NCBI RefSeq assembly: GCF_026151205.1
Contig: NC_087081.1
Span: 744,001-808,000, forward strand
Reading direction: 5' to 3'
Length of the DNA: 64,000 nt
Source of the DNA: Bolinopsis microptera
Taxonomy: Eukaryota; Ctenophora; Tentaculata; Lobata; Bolinopsidae
Shown one piece after another: positions 34,452-49,764 of this stretch. How positions within the stretch are numbered: the first letter of the stretch is position 1; each line of letters begins with the position of its first letter. A model generated the notes under the pieces. That model saw only the letters and a list, made by a program, of their open reading frames with translations, was not told the origin of the DNA and searched no databases. A program made the position numbers and the translations under genes.

Positions 34452-35545
34452 ACTAATAACGTGTGACTTATTGTGGGGTGGCTCACAGATCTTCTCTTCA
34501 AAATGATGTTTTTCTGATCGTACTCGAGTAAAAAGAATTAGATGTTGCTGAATAATAGAAATCGTGTGTTACAAAGTTATACTCATACTCAAATTATCAG
34601 ATATTTTCACTGTATTAAAACTGGGGGGTTCGAAGGAATGTACAAACGAGGAAATTGTTTTCCAAGCGGGCTGCATTATTTTAAAGAGTGTGTGTACCAT
34701 ATATTGTGTAACCATGTGGTGCGTATACACTCAAATATTTGTTGTATTGTCTGAACTCTTGATCAGAATGTGGTTAGATCTAAATTCTTAATTGTACCAG
34801 ATTTACAATTGCCACTTTTAGACACTGTCCTTCTGTTGTCCGATCTCAATTGTTGTTTAAGTGCCGCATCATATCTAATGAGGTCACGTGATATACTCTG
34901 GTCAATAGTGAGGTTATTATGAGTTGGTAAATGTAAATTATATTATTGTAGACCGTAAGAAGGTGTGAGGAAAATTGAGAATGTGAGTCACAATTTAATC
35001 AATATTTGCTGTTGAGAGATTTCTTGACTAATTCGAGATCCTGGTGGATCATTCTAGAAGAAAAATTAAAGATTCCTTGTCTGTCCCGCGAGTATTTCAT
35101 TCAACGACACAGACGGTAGCTAACAGAATCTGTATTTTTGATAGAAATAACCACAAACTGTTTCAAGATGTTGCATAAGCTTTCAATTATACCTAAAAAG
35201 CCTTTACAAACCCACTGACCCATCAATTAGTTGAACCATGATAACACCTACTGACCTCCTTTTCGTTAAGTACAACATTTCAGTAAGTACAACATTGTCC
35301 CAGAAAATGGAGAAAACAACAACTCGCTACATTCCTCAGCCACATAACAACCATTCTCTACGATCTACATTCCTGAACCCAAGTTTTATGTACAGTGTAC
35401 ACTCACAATTATGACCACTCGGTACCCATGTCTAATATATATCAATATAGTTGAATAAGGACACCACCTGTTACACCATGTATTATGATACAGTTCCGTA
35501 ATCTCGAACAATAATTACTCATTACTGTCTGAGAATATGCACGTT
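34452..35545. other. Intron 2 unique sequence
   Basis: AT-rich, with no gene or repeat that I can support. Confidence 0.55.
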
Positions 35546-36998
<1,453 letters not shown>

Positions 36999-37765
36999 AA
37001 TTATTTAGGTAGTTTAGGTAGCTGGGTAGTGATGAGAACTAATGTGTCCTGTTATTTAGGTAGTTTAGGTAACTGGGTAACCTAATGTGTCCTGTTATTT
37101 AGGTAGTTTAGGTAGCTGGGTAACCTAATGTGTCCTGTTATTTAGGTAGTTTAGGTAGCTGGGTAGTGATGAGAACTAATGTGTCCTGTTATTTAGGTAG
37201 TTTAGGTAGCTGGGTAGTGATGAGAACTAATGTGTCCTGTTATTTAGGTAGTTTAGGTAACTGGGTAACCTAATGTGTCCTGTTATTTAGGTAGTTTAGA
37301 TAGCTGGGTAACCTAATGTGTCCTGTTATTTAGGTAGTTTAGGTAGCTGGGTAGTGATGAGAACTAATGTGTCCTGTTATTTAGGTAGTTTAGGTAGCTG
37401 GGTAACCTAATGTGTCCTGTTATTTAGGTAGTTTAGGTAGCTGGGTAACCTAATGTGTCCTGTTATTTAGGTAGTTTAGGTAGCTGGGTAGTGATGAGAA
37501 CTAATGTGTCCTGTTATTTAGGTAGTTTAGGTAACTGGGTAACCTAATGTGTCCTGTTATTTAGGTAGTTTAGGTAGCTGGGTAACCTAATGTGTCCTGT
37601 TATTTAGGTAGTTTAGGTAGCTGGGTAGTGATGAGAACTAATGTGTCCTGTTATTTAGGTAGTTTAGGTAGCTGGGTAACCTAATGTGTCCTGTTATTTA
37701 GGTAGTTTAGGTAGCTGGGTAACCTAATGTGTCCTGTTATTTAGGTAGTTTAGGTAGCTGGGAGG
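36999..37765 (+). repeat. 43/51-bp higher-order satellite
   Basis: Units share TTATTTAGGTAGTTTAGGTA and a TAATGTGTCCTG end. Short units (S) have CTGGGTAACC, and long units (L) have CTGGGTAGTGATGAGAAC. The order is L S S L L S S L S S L S S L S S followed by a partial unit, so an L-S-S trimer of about 137 bp is the higher-order unit, with one extra L. Confidence 0.9.
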
Positions 37766-38195
37766 TGATGAGAGTTATACAAGATATTGGGTGGACGCCA
37801 GTATTAACGTCTTATAACGGACATGACCTTCAACCCTGTCCAGTGTCCCTAGACTTTACCAACAAGAGGGATATAAGTATGGTCATATTAATAGATGTTC
37901 ACTTGTAAAACTCGCCAAATTAACAACCAACAATTTCATGTTATAATATTCCCGAGCAGAATTGAGACACGCTTGATAAACACTTGCCATATTGGAAACA
38001 GTGAGACGATGCCACAGCTTTTAGTGTAATTTCATGGCAATTTGGAGGTCTTACTGAGTATTTAGCAGGTCTGAGTGCTGAGTTATTTCTGTTAAGGTGG
38101 ACACATAGCTCTAAAAATGTTATATTTGAGCGTGAACCGACTTGAAGGTTACGTAATACTTATAAGGTATCTTTAGCTCATGAAATTCTGCAGTT

Positions 38196-38247
38196 AACCG
38201 GTTACTAACCGGTTACTAACCGGTTAGTAACCGGTTAGTAACCGGTT
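38196..38247. repeat. 52-bp perfect palindrome of AACCGGTT units
   Basis: Five AACCGGTT octamers separated by ACT, ACT, AGT, AGT. The whole block is its own reverse complement and could extrude a cruciform. Confidence 0.9.
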
Positions 38248-38416
38248 ACTAACCAGCTCCCTCACACTGGTCTTTACACGCAGGCTCCTCAGGTATAGCA
38301 CATTGTACTGGAATAATGACACGTAGTATATTAGTAGTGTCACTAGTGAGCAATGTGTGCTGCAGGTAATCAGGTGTGCAACTTGTGATGTGGAGGTGCA
38401 TGATGTCACTCTGCTT

Positions 38417-38712
<296 letters not shown>

Positions 38713-38920
38713 ATAACTCTGAGAGTCTTGACATTAGGACTGGTTACTGGTTAGGGTAGCCAAATTAATCTGACTGCTGGTTAGTATGCCTTCTAATTAG
38801 AAGATAATCAGGATCAAACAGCCACATCATTACAACAGTGTTCCTCATTACTAACACCAATGTAACTAACTTGTTTACACGTGTAATGTATACCACCTGT
38901 GTATGTATACCACCTGTGTA

Positions 38921-40682
<1,762 letters not shown>

Positions 40683-40773
40683 CAGAGTGTAGATTGGAGT
40701 GAGAACGGACTGGTTGATACTTTCACCCTCAACTTTGACTATAGTACTGACAATACTTCGTACATATGCCAAA
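40683..40773 (-). CDS. NBEA: Neurobeachin-like exon N2
   Basis: 91 bases: one base completing the split codon of N1, then 30 codons from LAYVRSIV to PIYTL. The acceptor is TTTTCAG and the donor GTAAGT. The segment IVKVEGESINQSVLT lines up with the first conserved armadillo-like stretch of vertebrate NBEA/LRBA (LVEVGEVSNRDIVET) with matching hydrophobic spacing. It ends in phase 0, which fits the next exon 10 kb away. Confidence 0.7.
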
Positions 40774-40989
40774 CTGAAAACAAAAAAGTTAGATTATCAT
40801 ATCAAATCAAAAACAAGAACACACAGACCATTACTTATTTCTACATAAGAACACATTTAGTAATAATCAAGAACTTTAAAATATGATAAAACAAACTTTA
40901 AGTATCTCTTCATGCCAGTAGTATATACATAAAATTTGAACAGTCAATTTCAGAGAGAATTATATGCGGTACAATTCTACTTCGAAATA

Positions 40990-41288
40990 TTAGGAAATAA
41001 AGATAATTACCTCTCTGGAGGAATAGGAAATAAAGATAATTACCTCTCTGGAGGAATAGGAAATAAAGATAATTACCTCTCTGGAGGAATAGGAAATAAA
41101 GATAATTACCTCTCTGGAGGAATAGGAAATAAAGATAATTACCTCTCTGGAGGAATAGGAAATAAAGATAATTACCTCTCTGGAGGAATAGGAAATAAAG
41201 ATAATTACCTCTCTGGAGGAATAGGAAATAAAGATAATTACCTCTCTGGAGGAATGGAAATAAAGATAATTACCTCTCTGGAGGAATG
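40990..41288 (-). repeat. 33-bp donor-containing array after exon N1
   Basis: About nine copies. On the minus strand each reads ATTCCTCCAGAG, AG, then GTAATTATCTTTATTTC, which is the last 14 bases of exon N1 plus the first 19 of the intron. Each copy thus repeats the donor and also offers a CCTCCAG acceptor-like end. The unit length is a multiple of three, so open frames run through it. Confidence 0.92.
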
Positions 41289-41362
41289 GATTTGCGAAGT
41301 GGTTGTGTAGGGGGTTTGGGGGCGAGGGTGACCCGCTGAACACTTCCCTCAGAAGATGTCAT
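41274..41362 (-). CDS. NBEA: Neurobeachin-like exon N1 (start codon)
   Basis: Start exon of 29 codons plus two bases. It opens MTSSEGSV, is rich in Pro and Lys, and ends PPE before a GTAATT donor. An in-frame TAA lies five codons upstream of the ATG, which supports this start. The extreme N-terminus of neurobeachin relatives is poorly conserved, so identity rests on the phase fit (phase 2) with the next exon, which does align. The donor is followed at once by a 33-bp tandem array that repeats the end of this exon. Confidence 0.6.
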
Positions 41363-42019
41363 GATTCGCACTCCTTATCACATAAACATTGTTACTGTAA
41401 GAGATAAACTTGTTATACCAAGCACCAAAAAAGGTTTTAAAGTTAAGAATCTCTTGAGTGTTACATGGCAAACACTTGTGTAAAATGTTAACTCTACATT
41501 AAGCATAATTGTATAGTGAACATTTGACTATTGTGAGAGTTTACGAATATAAGCTAAACTTTGATCAAATTTAACACAGTAAACATGTTAAACATATAGT
41601 AAAAGTGCACAACTTAAACGTAATAGGTTCCAGGTCGACCAAAAAACAACAAAAATACAAGTAATTTCCAAGTTTAATGCCCATCGAGAAAAGGTATTAA
41701 AGTTGGCAGTAATTTGTTGAAAAATCGGCTTTAAATGATGTTTTCATACCAACCAACTACAGCCGCAAATTATCTATGTTTCGAGACTGGATTGTGACAT
41801 TACAAAAGTAAAATACAATTTTAATAAAAAGTAAAATACAATTTTTATTTTCCACAGAAGAATCAATACATATTGAATTATAAATATCCGATAATTTCAT
41901 TAATAATCATTAAAAGTTGCTTTGTAAAATCTAAAACGAAAAGCCGTATGCTGAACGCGCGCGGCATCTTATCGTCAGCTGCCTAACTTGTAGCCGCTAA
42001 CATCAAAGCAGCCGCATGC
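41363..42019. other. Region upstream of the NBEA-like start exon
   Basis: Should hold the 5' UTR and possibly the promoter of the minus-strand gene. I see no clear TATA box or CpG-rich stretch and cannot place a start site. Confidence 0.4.
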
Positions 42020-42373
42020 GCCAAGTGCTGGGGTGCATTCTCATAGACAATTAAACTTGTATTGGTCAAAGATATTTATATACAGTTCCTAAATTAAATC
42101 AATAATCGTATCGAACACCAGCGGTGGAAGATGTTTGGACACATTATCAGGAGTATGGAGAACACCCCAGCCCAAACGGCTCTCTCTTTTGCTATTGAAT
42201 CAGATAATTTATTTATTGGAAGATTGGGGAGACCTAGAATGAACTTGTTATCGGTTTTAAGAAGTGATTTAAGTAGTAGAAATTTGCAAATAGACAACTC
42301 TCATGAATTGAATGAAATTAGAGATATAGCTGCATGCAACAGATGTTGGGAAAATCTTTTTCAAGGGTACAGT
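42020..42373 (+). mobile_element. LINE 3' fragment, tandem copy 1
   Basis: 354 bp encoding RWKMFGHIIRSMENTPAQTA and FIGRLGRPRMNLL, and cut off where copy 2 begins (GTACAG then GCCAAGTGC). Same family as 2,209-2,577. Confidence 0.85.
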
Positions 42374-42800
42374 GCCAAGTGCTGGGGTGCATTCTCATAG
42401 ACAATTAAACTTGTATTGGTCAAAGATATTTATATACAGTTCCTAAATTAAATCAATAATCGTATCGAACACCAGCGGTGGAAGATGTTTGGACACATTA
42501 TCAGGAGTATGGAGAACACCCCAGCCCAAACGGCTCTCTCTTTTGCTATTGAATCAGATAATTTATTTATTGGAAGATTGGGGAGACCTAGAATGAACTT
42601 GTTATCGGTTTTAAGAAGTGATTTAAGTAGTAGAAATTTGCAAATAGACAACTCTCATGAATTGAATGAAATTAGAGATATAGCTGCATGCAACAGATGT
42701 TGGGAAAATCTTTTTCAAGGGTACAGTTTACCGCATTAAGGTATTTTTAAGAATCATTTTTGTCGGTAAGATCCTGTTTTATAATAATAATAATCATGTA
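42374..42800 (+). mobile_element. LINE 3' fragment, tandem copy 2
   Basis: Apparently identical to copy 1 over 354 bp, then continues through the stop (QGYSLPH) into the 3' UTR and the (ATA)n tail. Confidence 0.85.
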
Positions 42801-43260
42801 GTTATGAGTATTCAACAGAATAAAACAAATATTCAGAATAAAACAAATATTATATTCAAATCTCTTTATTCAACAATATTAAATCATTATAGAACCTAAT
42901 TTGTGGCTTGATCGTTATGTTAGGGCTATTCTGTTAGCTGATGCTGACAGGCACTGCATGGGGCAGAGACTTAGGACCATTACGCTGGAGGCTTACAATG
43001 ACCCTTTTTGAACCCCATGGCAGTGCTAGTTTTATTATGGTACAAATTGTAAATCGAAGTTATGAAAACGATCAAGTCACTCCTGTTTTACACTATCAAC
43101 AGCTACTTAAAACAACCTAGATTGTACAACTCACTTTGAAGATTAAACTGTTAAGTGATGAGTGATTGGGCTCATTAAACATTTTAGTAGCGGAGACATG
43201 CGGATCAGCTTCTTGAGGTTCTAATAGTTCATTCAGACAAGAAGTTTTACTTTTTCAAAT
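42801..43260. other. Spacer with short unidentified open frame
   Basis: Contains a short plus-strand frame (about 42,892-43,011) reading NLWLDRYVRAILLADADRH, which may be a transposon tail, and part of the 3' UTR of the minus-strand LINE. Confidence 0.4.
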
Positions 43261-45321
43261 TTAGTTGTTCAAGCTGCCTGAGTTCAGAAAGTTTGCCAAA
43301 GGGGCCCAGGTATTCTTGTCACCTTTACCCTGAGACGAGAGAATGACTTTTTTTACCTTTGATTTGAATACACCATGAGTGATTTCAAGGTCGTTCAGTG
43401 CCAACATCTGACGGAATGAATTCCAAAGGCAACTAGATTTGTAAACGAAACTGTTTGAGGGCATGGTTGTTATAAGAAGAGTTTCTTTGCCGGGTCTTTT
43501 AGACAAACAGAAAAGTTCAAATAGTGCAATTGGTGTTCGATACTTAAAGACTTTAAAAAGTTCATTGCAGCAGTGATACGCGTATAAATTATGCAATGTC
43601 ATGAGTGATTGACGGGCAAAAATTGGCTTGGTGTGCTCTCTCTCAAAGAATTTGCTAGTAAGTTTCTGTTCACTGATAGGTCTAGTCCTAACACATGTCA
43701 TAAATTTATCAAGGTATGCTTTTTTGTCACCAAACATGATACGAACACACTTTTTCTGGGCTACAAATAGTGGTTGAAGTTTATTATTACTTGCACCTCC
43801 CCAAACGGTAATGCCATAAGATAGGTGACTTTCAAACAGTGTGTGGTACAGGTCCTTATGGATAGATGATGGAATTTTATCCTTAATCATGTATAGCCTC
43901 CCAGAACAGGACGAGAGTTTTCTAACTAGTTTGTCTCTATAGGGATTGAAAGTTAGGCCTTCGTCGACAATTACTCCCAGGAATTTCGTTTCCTGCACCT
44001 TTGAGAGAGGTAGGCCATTGAGGTAAAGTCTATTTTCAATTAATAAAGATTGATCATCACGTTTTCTTTTAGCTGTATTGAATTCTATATAGCAACTTTT
44101 CTTGGCGTTAACATGTAATTTATTAGCCAATGTGTACTCGTGGACTGATCGTAGGACCCTATTAGCATTATTGTAGGCCTCTGCTCTAGTTTTGGCAACT
44201 TCAAATATGTTTGTATCATCAGCAAATAAGACATAGCTAGTGTTATCGAGTTGAGAGTTTGTTAAGTCATTTATGTATATTAAAAACAGGAGAGGCCCAA
44301 GGCAGCTCCCCTGTGGAACGCCATAGAGAACAGGAAGTCTGTCTGATACTTCGCCCAGGACGGACACACAATGCTCTCTGTCCGACAAGTAACTTTCCAG
44401 TAACTTAAGTGGCACTCCTCTAATCCCATATATTTCAAGTTTCTCAAGCAAAATTGTGTGGTCTATTGTGTCAAAGGCCTTGCTTAGATCAATAAAAATT
44501 CCTAGAACATGAAGACCTTGCTTTAGGGCCTTTTGGATGTGAAAAACTGAGTAGTTAAGTGCATGTGATGTTGAGTGACTCTTTCGGAATCCGAATTGAC
44601 TGTCGTGAAGGATTCCTTGACTAACCAAGAAGCTGTAAAGACGTTTGTATATTATTTTTTCAAAAATTTTACCAAAAATTGGAAGTGTGGAAACAGGCCT
44701 GTAGTTTTCAATCAGTTCTTCGTTATCTTTTTTGTATATTGGGGTTATTTTGCCAAGCTTCAGAACTGACGGAAATATCCCTTGAGATATTAGGCGATTA
44801 AATTGAACAACAAGAGTTGGGCTAAGAATACCCGATAGTTTTTTGATTACTCTTATGGGAAAGTCGCTAGCTTTCCCACTCTTCAAGTTGGCTATAATTT
44901 CAGAAATTTCATCTTCACTACAGTCATGGAAGTAAATTGAATCGAGAGTTTTTGGTGGCATGAATTCGAGGAAAGAGGGAAGAGGTTCTAAAAGAAGGCC
45001 ATTATGAGTATTTTCATTCATTTTTGAGGCAATAGAGGCAAAGTACTCATTAAATTTGTTGGCTATCACCCGTCTTTCAACAACACGGACTCCATCTACC
45101 ATAAATTGGGGTTTGATGGTTTTTTTCCTTTTCCCTCTTATCTCATTTATTACTTCCCACATCTTTTTAGAACTATCAGAATTCTCAAGAATTTTGTTAC
45201 AGTTATAGGTATCTTTTTGGTTTTTTATTATCTTTTTAAGACAGCGTCTGTAATCACGAAAAATAATGTGGAGTTTCAGATCTCCAACTGGCTTGAAGTC
45301 AGGGAGCGTTTTTGAGTTCAC
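43261..45321 (-). CDS. LINE reverse transcriptase (CR1/jockey-like), 5'-truncated
   Basis: 686 residues, fully open, encoding the second half of a non-LTR retrotransposon ORF2. RT motifs in order: [10 protein letters not shown] (205-214), [10 protein letters not shown] (242-251), [10 protein letters not shown] (276-285), [11 protein letters not shown] (333-343) and the catalytic FADD (366-369). The thumb and C-terminal region with SYGITVWGG follows. The apurinic-type endonuclease expected upstream is missing, so the copy is 5'-truncated near 45,330. It synthesises cDNA at a nicked target during retrotransposition. Paralogous to, but clearly different from, the element at 50,892-54,850. The intact frame suggests a recent insertion. 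Confidence 0.92.
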   Translation of the reverse strand: MNSKTLPDFKPVGDLKLHIIFRDYRRCLKKIIKNQKDTYNCNKILENSDSSKKMWEVINEIRGKRKKTIKPQFMVDGVRVVERRVIANKFNEYFASIASKMNENTHNGLLLEPLPSFLEFMPPKTLDSIYFHDCSEDEISEIIANLKSGKASDFPIRVIKKLSGILSPTLVVQFNRLISQGIFPSVLKLGKITPIYKKDNEELIENYRPVSTLPIFGKIFEKIIYKRLYSFLVSQGILHDSQFGFRKSHSTSHALNYSVFHIQKALKQGLHVLGIFIDLSKAFDTIDHTILLEKLEIYGIRGVPLKLLESYLSDREHCVSVLGEVSDRLPVLYGVPQGSCLGPLLFLIYINDLTNSQLDNTSYVLFADDTNIFEVAKTRAEAYNNANRVLRSVHEYTLANKLHVNAKKSCYIEFNTAKRKRDDQSLLIENRLYLNGLPLSKVQETKFLGVIVDEGLTFNPYRDKLVRKLSSCSGRLYMIKDKIPSSIHKDLYHTLFESHLSYGITVWGGASNNKLQPLFVAQKKCVRIMFGDKKAYLDKFMTCVRTRPISEQKLTSKFFEREHTKPIFARQSLMTLHNLYAYHCCNELFKVFKYRTPIALFELFCLSKRPGKETLLITTMPSNSFVYKSSCLWNSFRQMLALNDLEITHGVFKSKVKKVILSSQGKGDKNTWAPLANFLNSGSLNN

Positions 45322-45344
45322 CCAGTTATCATACAGCTACTCGA

Positions 45345-45720
45345 CAACAAATATCTGTCCGCCCATTGACGATTCAGTCGCCGAAACAACTTTATAATGG
45401 TTAAAAAACAAAGTAAAAAGATTTTCCTCGATGGGCCGGCATTCGCAACCGCGAAACGTTTTGAGTATGACAAACAATGACACCACCGCCAGCCCTTAAT
45501 TGATAAGTCCATGGGATAAAATTAGATGGGATAAAATTAGATTTGTAATTTCATATTGCCTATCACCTATCATGATCACCTATGTTACTTTACATATACT
45601 GCTTCTAGTTACATGCTAGCGATCTCAGTCCCCAATAAACGTGTGACCCAACAGAAGGGATTGTGGAAGGACACTTTCATTTTTCATTAACATGTGCCCT
45701 GATTACCCCCTCTGTTGAGC
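45345..45720. repeat. Dispersed repeat, copy 1
   Basis: Shares CCGCCCATTGACGATTCAGT, a CGATGGGC segment and GGGATTGTGGAAGGACAC with 49,765-50,290, in the same order and orientation but diverged. Each copy contains a CGCCCAT / ATGGGC inverted pair. Nature unknown. Confidence 0.5.
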
Positions 45721-46444
45721 TACGGGGAACAATGAAACAAGAAATTTCAATGAAACAAGAAATTTAATTTTAGCACATTTTACAGAATAAAAAGATGTAA
45801 AACAATTCATAAAATATAATGCCCATAATTTGGTGTATGACTTTTTGTCCTTGACTGCTAGTTTGGTTTCGGAAGGACAGGTAACTAACGGGGCAAGGAA
45901 TGCGCGTGCCTGAAAGCTTTTGCACACACCGAAACGCTAGTTCAGTTAGGTTTTTAGAGACCAGGCTCATATTAGGACTAGAAGAACGTTGATTGCTAGT
46001 CTGTAGTCAGATCTTTAATAAATTTTAATTTAAAATTGATTGCCGGCGATGGTGTCAGTGAGAGACGCTAAGTTAGGTGAACATTGGTACAAAAATATAA
46101 TAACATAGCAGTTTATCTCTAAGTTACAATCACTATTTGTTAAACTATACAAACAGTTGCATTCAAAAGAACAAAGTCCGAGAGCAGAGAGAAGATTTGG
46201 AGACTATACATGCATATGTGGGGATTAAATTTGGTATTAGTAATTCTAGTGTTCGACCGAAAATGTTGGTCGGTTAGTTTTCTTAATAGGGAGCAGTCAC
46301 TGTCATTAGAATTATTAGATTAGGAGCAACAATTAGAATCTAATTTTGTGACATATTGTGGCCCAGAAATCAGTGAAACCTAGAATGGCGGTAAAATGCT
46401 AGCGCGCCTTGTTATGCGCGCTAACATACTAGCTGCTGAAAATA
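45721..46444. other. AT-rich spacer
   Basis: No gene that I can support. Contains a short direct repeat AATGAAACAAGAAATTT (45,732-45,766). Confidence 0.5.
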
Positions 46445-47757
46445 ATGAAATGTATCCATGATAATGTCGTTTGGCAGCAGCGCCTGCCGATACCTGGATT
46501 ATATCAAGTCAAGAATAAGATTAAATTATTTGCAGATGACCTCAAGTTGATTGGTAATGCAGCTAACCACAGCAGTGTTGCTGAAGATATTGTAGAACTG
46601 GAAGTCTGGGAGAGTATTTGGCTTTTGAAGTTTAATCCTGCTAAATGTAAAGTTGTTCATATTAATCTTAATAGCAACCCTAACTTAAATTATTTAGTAA
46701 ATGGCGTAGAACTTGAAGTATCTGATCAGGAAAAAGATTTGGGGGTTATTACCCATAGTTCCCTGCTTTGGAATGAACAGATAAAAGCATGTATTTCCAA
46801 GGCAAATCGTATGATTTGCTGGATTGTAAGGAATTTGATAATTAGAGAAAAATGTGTAATGATAGCCATCTATAAAGCTTTGATAAGACCTCATCTAGAG
46901 TATTGTGTCCAATTGTGGAATCCAGTTGCGGCTCATGGAAGTTGGGGGACTGTTTTGGAGCTGGAGAGCGTCCAGAGGCGGTTTACCCGTCTGATTGATG
47001 AGGTGGGTACTCTTCCTTACAGCCGTAGACTGGAAATCCTTAATTTGACAACGCTGGCAGCAGTGGCGTAACGTTGCCTGTTGGCGCCCCCCTGCCGAAA
47101 AGGCGCCCCCCTGTTGGCGCCCCCTCCCCTTTTGGTGCCCCTCCCTAAAATTGAACAAATTAGGTGATTTTACAGGATACGCCGGTAAAATCTCTAAAAA
47201 AGTGTGTATCTAGAGCAAAACGCGCAGTTTTGATAGTACTTTAGTTAAGTTTTCGAAATTGTCCCACATTCAAACGACGATTTGGCGCCCCCCTAAGACG
47301 GCGCCCCCCTGCACAGCAGGGTCAGCAGGGCCCTTCGTTACGCCACTGGCTGGCAGAGCGGCGAATACGTGGGGACCTTGTTGAAGCTTTTAAGGTTATT
47401 AATGGCTTGACTGATTATGGTTCAGACTTGTTCAGACTTGTTCAGACCAAGCAGATCAGGTCTTAATCTGGTTTCATCCAATAGATGTAGTAAGAGTGTG
47501 ACAAAGGTCAAGAATCTTCAGCGTTCTTTTCTTCCAGAGCGGGTTGTTCCTTATTGGAACAAACTCCCTTCGGAGGTGAAGAACTACTTGACAGTTTTGA
47601 GTTTTAAAATTGGATTGGAAAGTTTTAAAAAGAATATGATTTCTAAATGTATTAGTGAAACAAATTTTAGTGAAACAAATTTAAAATTTTATCCTTTATT
47701 TTACAATCATAATATAATAATATTTATAAGCCTCCGTTTTGAAAGTTTTAAATTTTA
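46445..47757 (+). mobile_element. LINE RT C-terminal fragment, split by a MITE
   Basis: The frame holds KLFADDLKLI (catalytic FADD), then KDLGVITHSSLLWNEQI, YKALIRPHLEYCVQLWNP and VQRRFTRLIDEV, a typical CR1/Rex-like LINE tail. It is interrupted in LTTLA by the insert 47,061-47,348. Downstream of the insert come RRIRGDLVEAFKVINGL and, after a frameshift, RSFLPERVVPYWNKLPSEV with SFK, which is the usual LINE C-terminus. 5'-truncated and frameshifted, so dead. Confidence 0.85.
47061..47348. mobile_element. 288-bp hAT-type MITE
   Basis: Ends CAGTGGCGTAACG and its exact reverse complement, with a perfect 8-bp target duplication GCTGGCAG on both sides (47,053-47,060; 47,349-47,356). The interior is rich in GGCGCCCCCCT motifs at both ends. 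Inserted in the LINE at 46,445-47,757, and therefore younger than it. Confidence 0.93.
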
Positions 47758-48107
47758 ATATATTCACATTTCTATTTAAAATTCAATTTAATGTATAAGT
47801 CAATAACTGGCCGCCAAAGCCGCGCATTCTTAAAAACATGATTAAATTGTTTATGATTATACGACAAATAGAAATAAATTTAAAATTATCCGTGGTTTTT
47901 TTAAAAAATAAATTATAATCTTACCCAAATCCAAAGCCAGCTTTGTAAAAATTTACTTTTAGATTGTATTGTAAATGACTTTCATTTTTGGAATGTTTCG
48001 AAAGAAGTTTTAACAAGAATTGAAGGTACCAGTTATATCAGTAATAAGGAAAAACACAATGATTATCTGAGCTGTGGTTCCATCCTTATGTAGCAAAGAA
48101 ACGTTTT
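47758..48107. other. AT-rich spacer
   Basis: LINE 3' flank. No further feature seen. Confidence 0.5.
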
Positions 48108-48109
48108 TA

Positions 48110-48966
48110 GTAGAGGCTCTTACGGGCAAAAAGACGTGTTTTCTGCTACGAGTTTAGAGACCTAACCGCTAATTGGACACAATAGTATGATGTCTAAGGA
48201 TCGATAATATGTTAAGAAGTATAAATTTGGCCTTATTAGTCACGTGCTATACCAATGCGCGTTTTAAACTTTGACAGTCTATTACTCTAAGGCAAATAGA
48301 GTAATTATATTCATATTTTGTCAGCAATAAGATCACATTATTTTCTATTTAGTGTGAAAATATGAGCTAGAACGGACATAATCTCGCTGAGTTATAGCTG
48401 TTTGAAATTTATGATGAACGCGCGGGTGCCAATTGATAACAACTAAATGCTTTTGCGCGTAGTGCGCGTCGAAAATTTGGCAAAAACGCTTGCGGAGTGA
48501 CAATATTCAAACTTCGATAAAGTATATGAAGTGGGTACTTCTCGGAAAGGAAAAATTTAGGCAAACACGATGTGACTATTTTTGGGTTGATTTAATACAA
48601 CTGCAAAAAATTATTCAAACTTCAAGCAAAAAAGTCAAAATTTTTACCACTTTTTTGGATTTTTACCTCAGAACAAATAGAGGGATTTGTTTTATTTTTA
48701 TACAATCTTGTGCGGCTGTCTTTTAGCTATCTTTATGCAAGTTTTGCCGACATGCCAACAAAATTAACTTGCTCAAAATATCAAAAAACATGGTTTTTTG
48801 GCCTATTTTTGGCCCAAAAATCGGTTTTTTGCGATTTTACCCCAGAACAATCAGTCCAATCATCTTGAAACCACTTTCAATCGATTCTACGGTCAAAAAT
48901 ACGTCTAGTAAGGTGTATTTGGGGTCCCTAACGTATCGAGCAGACAATGCCCGTAAGAGCCTCTAC
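48110..48966. mobile_element. 857-bp MITE with TA target duplication
   Basis: Terminal inverted repeats GTAGAGGCTCTTACGGGCA and TGCCCGTAAGAGCCTCTAC, perfect over 19 bp and flanked by TA on each side. There is no transposase frame. A TA duplication fits Tc1/mariner-like or other TA-targeting groups; the superfamily is not determined. Confidence 0.8.
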
Positions 48967-48968
48967 TA

Positions 48969-49764
48969 TTTATAAATCTTTACTCCACGGGAAGTATGAA
49001 TAAATTAAATTTTGTAATGTTGTTTTTATTCATGATTAAGGAAAGAAAAATTTTTTTTTTAGGAAAGAAAAATTTTTATTTACCACAAATAATCAATACA
49101 TAATGTTATATTCATAAATAAATTCAAATTTCAATTTCAAACACATATACAGTACGCCGCGCACACAGCCACAATTTAAAATTGTTCGGAAATTCGAAGG
49201 TTAGCTGTAGGCGCCGCGCACAGGATCTATTTAATTGTTAACTTACAATTACATGTCACATTTCTTAATTACTAGAGCCAAAATTTCAGAAGCAAAATAA
49301 TTTAAAAGAATTCTGTCGTTCACGCAGTACAGGCCGTGAGCACTGCGATCTAATTAATATAAGAATGGAGAGATTCCAAAAAACCGCGCGCTCGTTATTT
49401 ATTGTGATTAAATTGAGTGCGCGCCACTGTGAACAGCAGTACCGCTCAAGCATGAATTAGTACTGAGCGGTACGCAGTTCTGCGTGAGGCGTAGACATTT
49501 GTAGCACTCAATGTAGCACACGTTTCATTCAACTAATCCATTAATCCATGTGACATGTACAATGTAATTATATTAAAGCAAAAAGAATATTAATTTTAGT
49601 AATAATTGACGTAAACATATGTGTTTAAATAACATCTATAATCTAGCGAGTTACTAATACCGTTCGCGTTTGTTTGTATTCTTGATTATATATCTTTACA
49701 CTAGCCTATATTATGATGGAGATATACATTATATAATTGCTCCAATATTCAACACTGCTAAACA
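48969..49764. other. AT-rich spacer with a hairpin
   Basis: GTACCGCTCA and TGAGCGGTAC form a 10-bp stem near 49,437-49,475. A doubled GGAAAGAAAAATTTTT lies near 49,040-49,075. No gene seen. Confidence 0.5.

Noticed and set aside
40936..41343. Open frame with GNKDNYLSGGI repeats
   Set aside because: The 33-bp satellite is a multiple of three, so any frame stays open. The opposite strand holds a real exon and donor.
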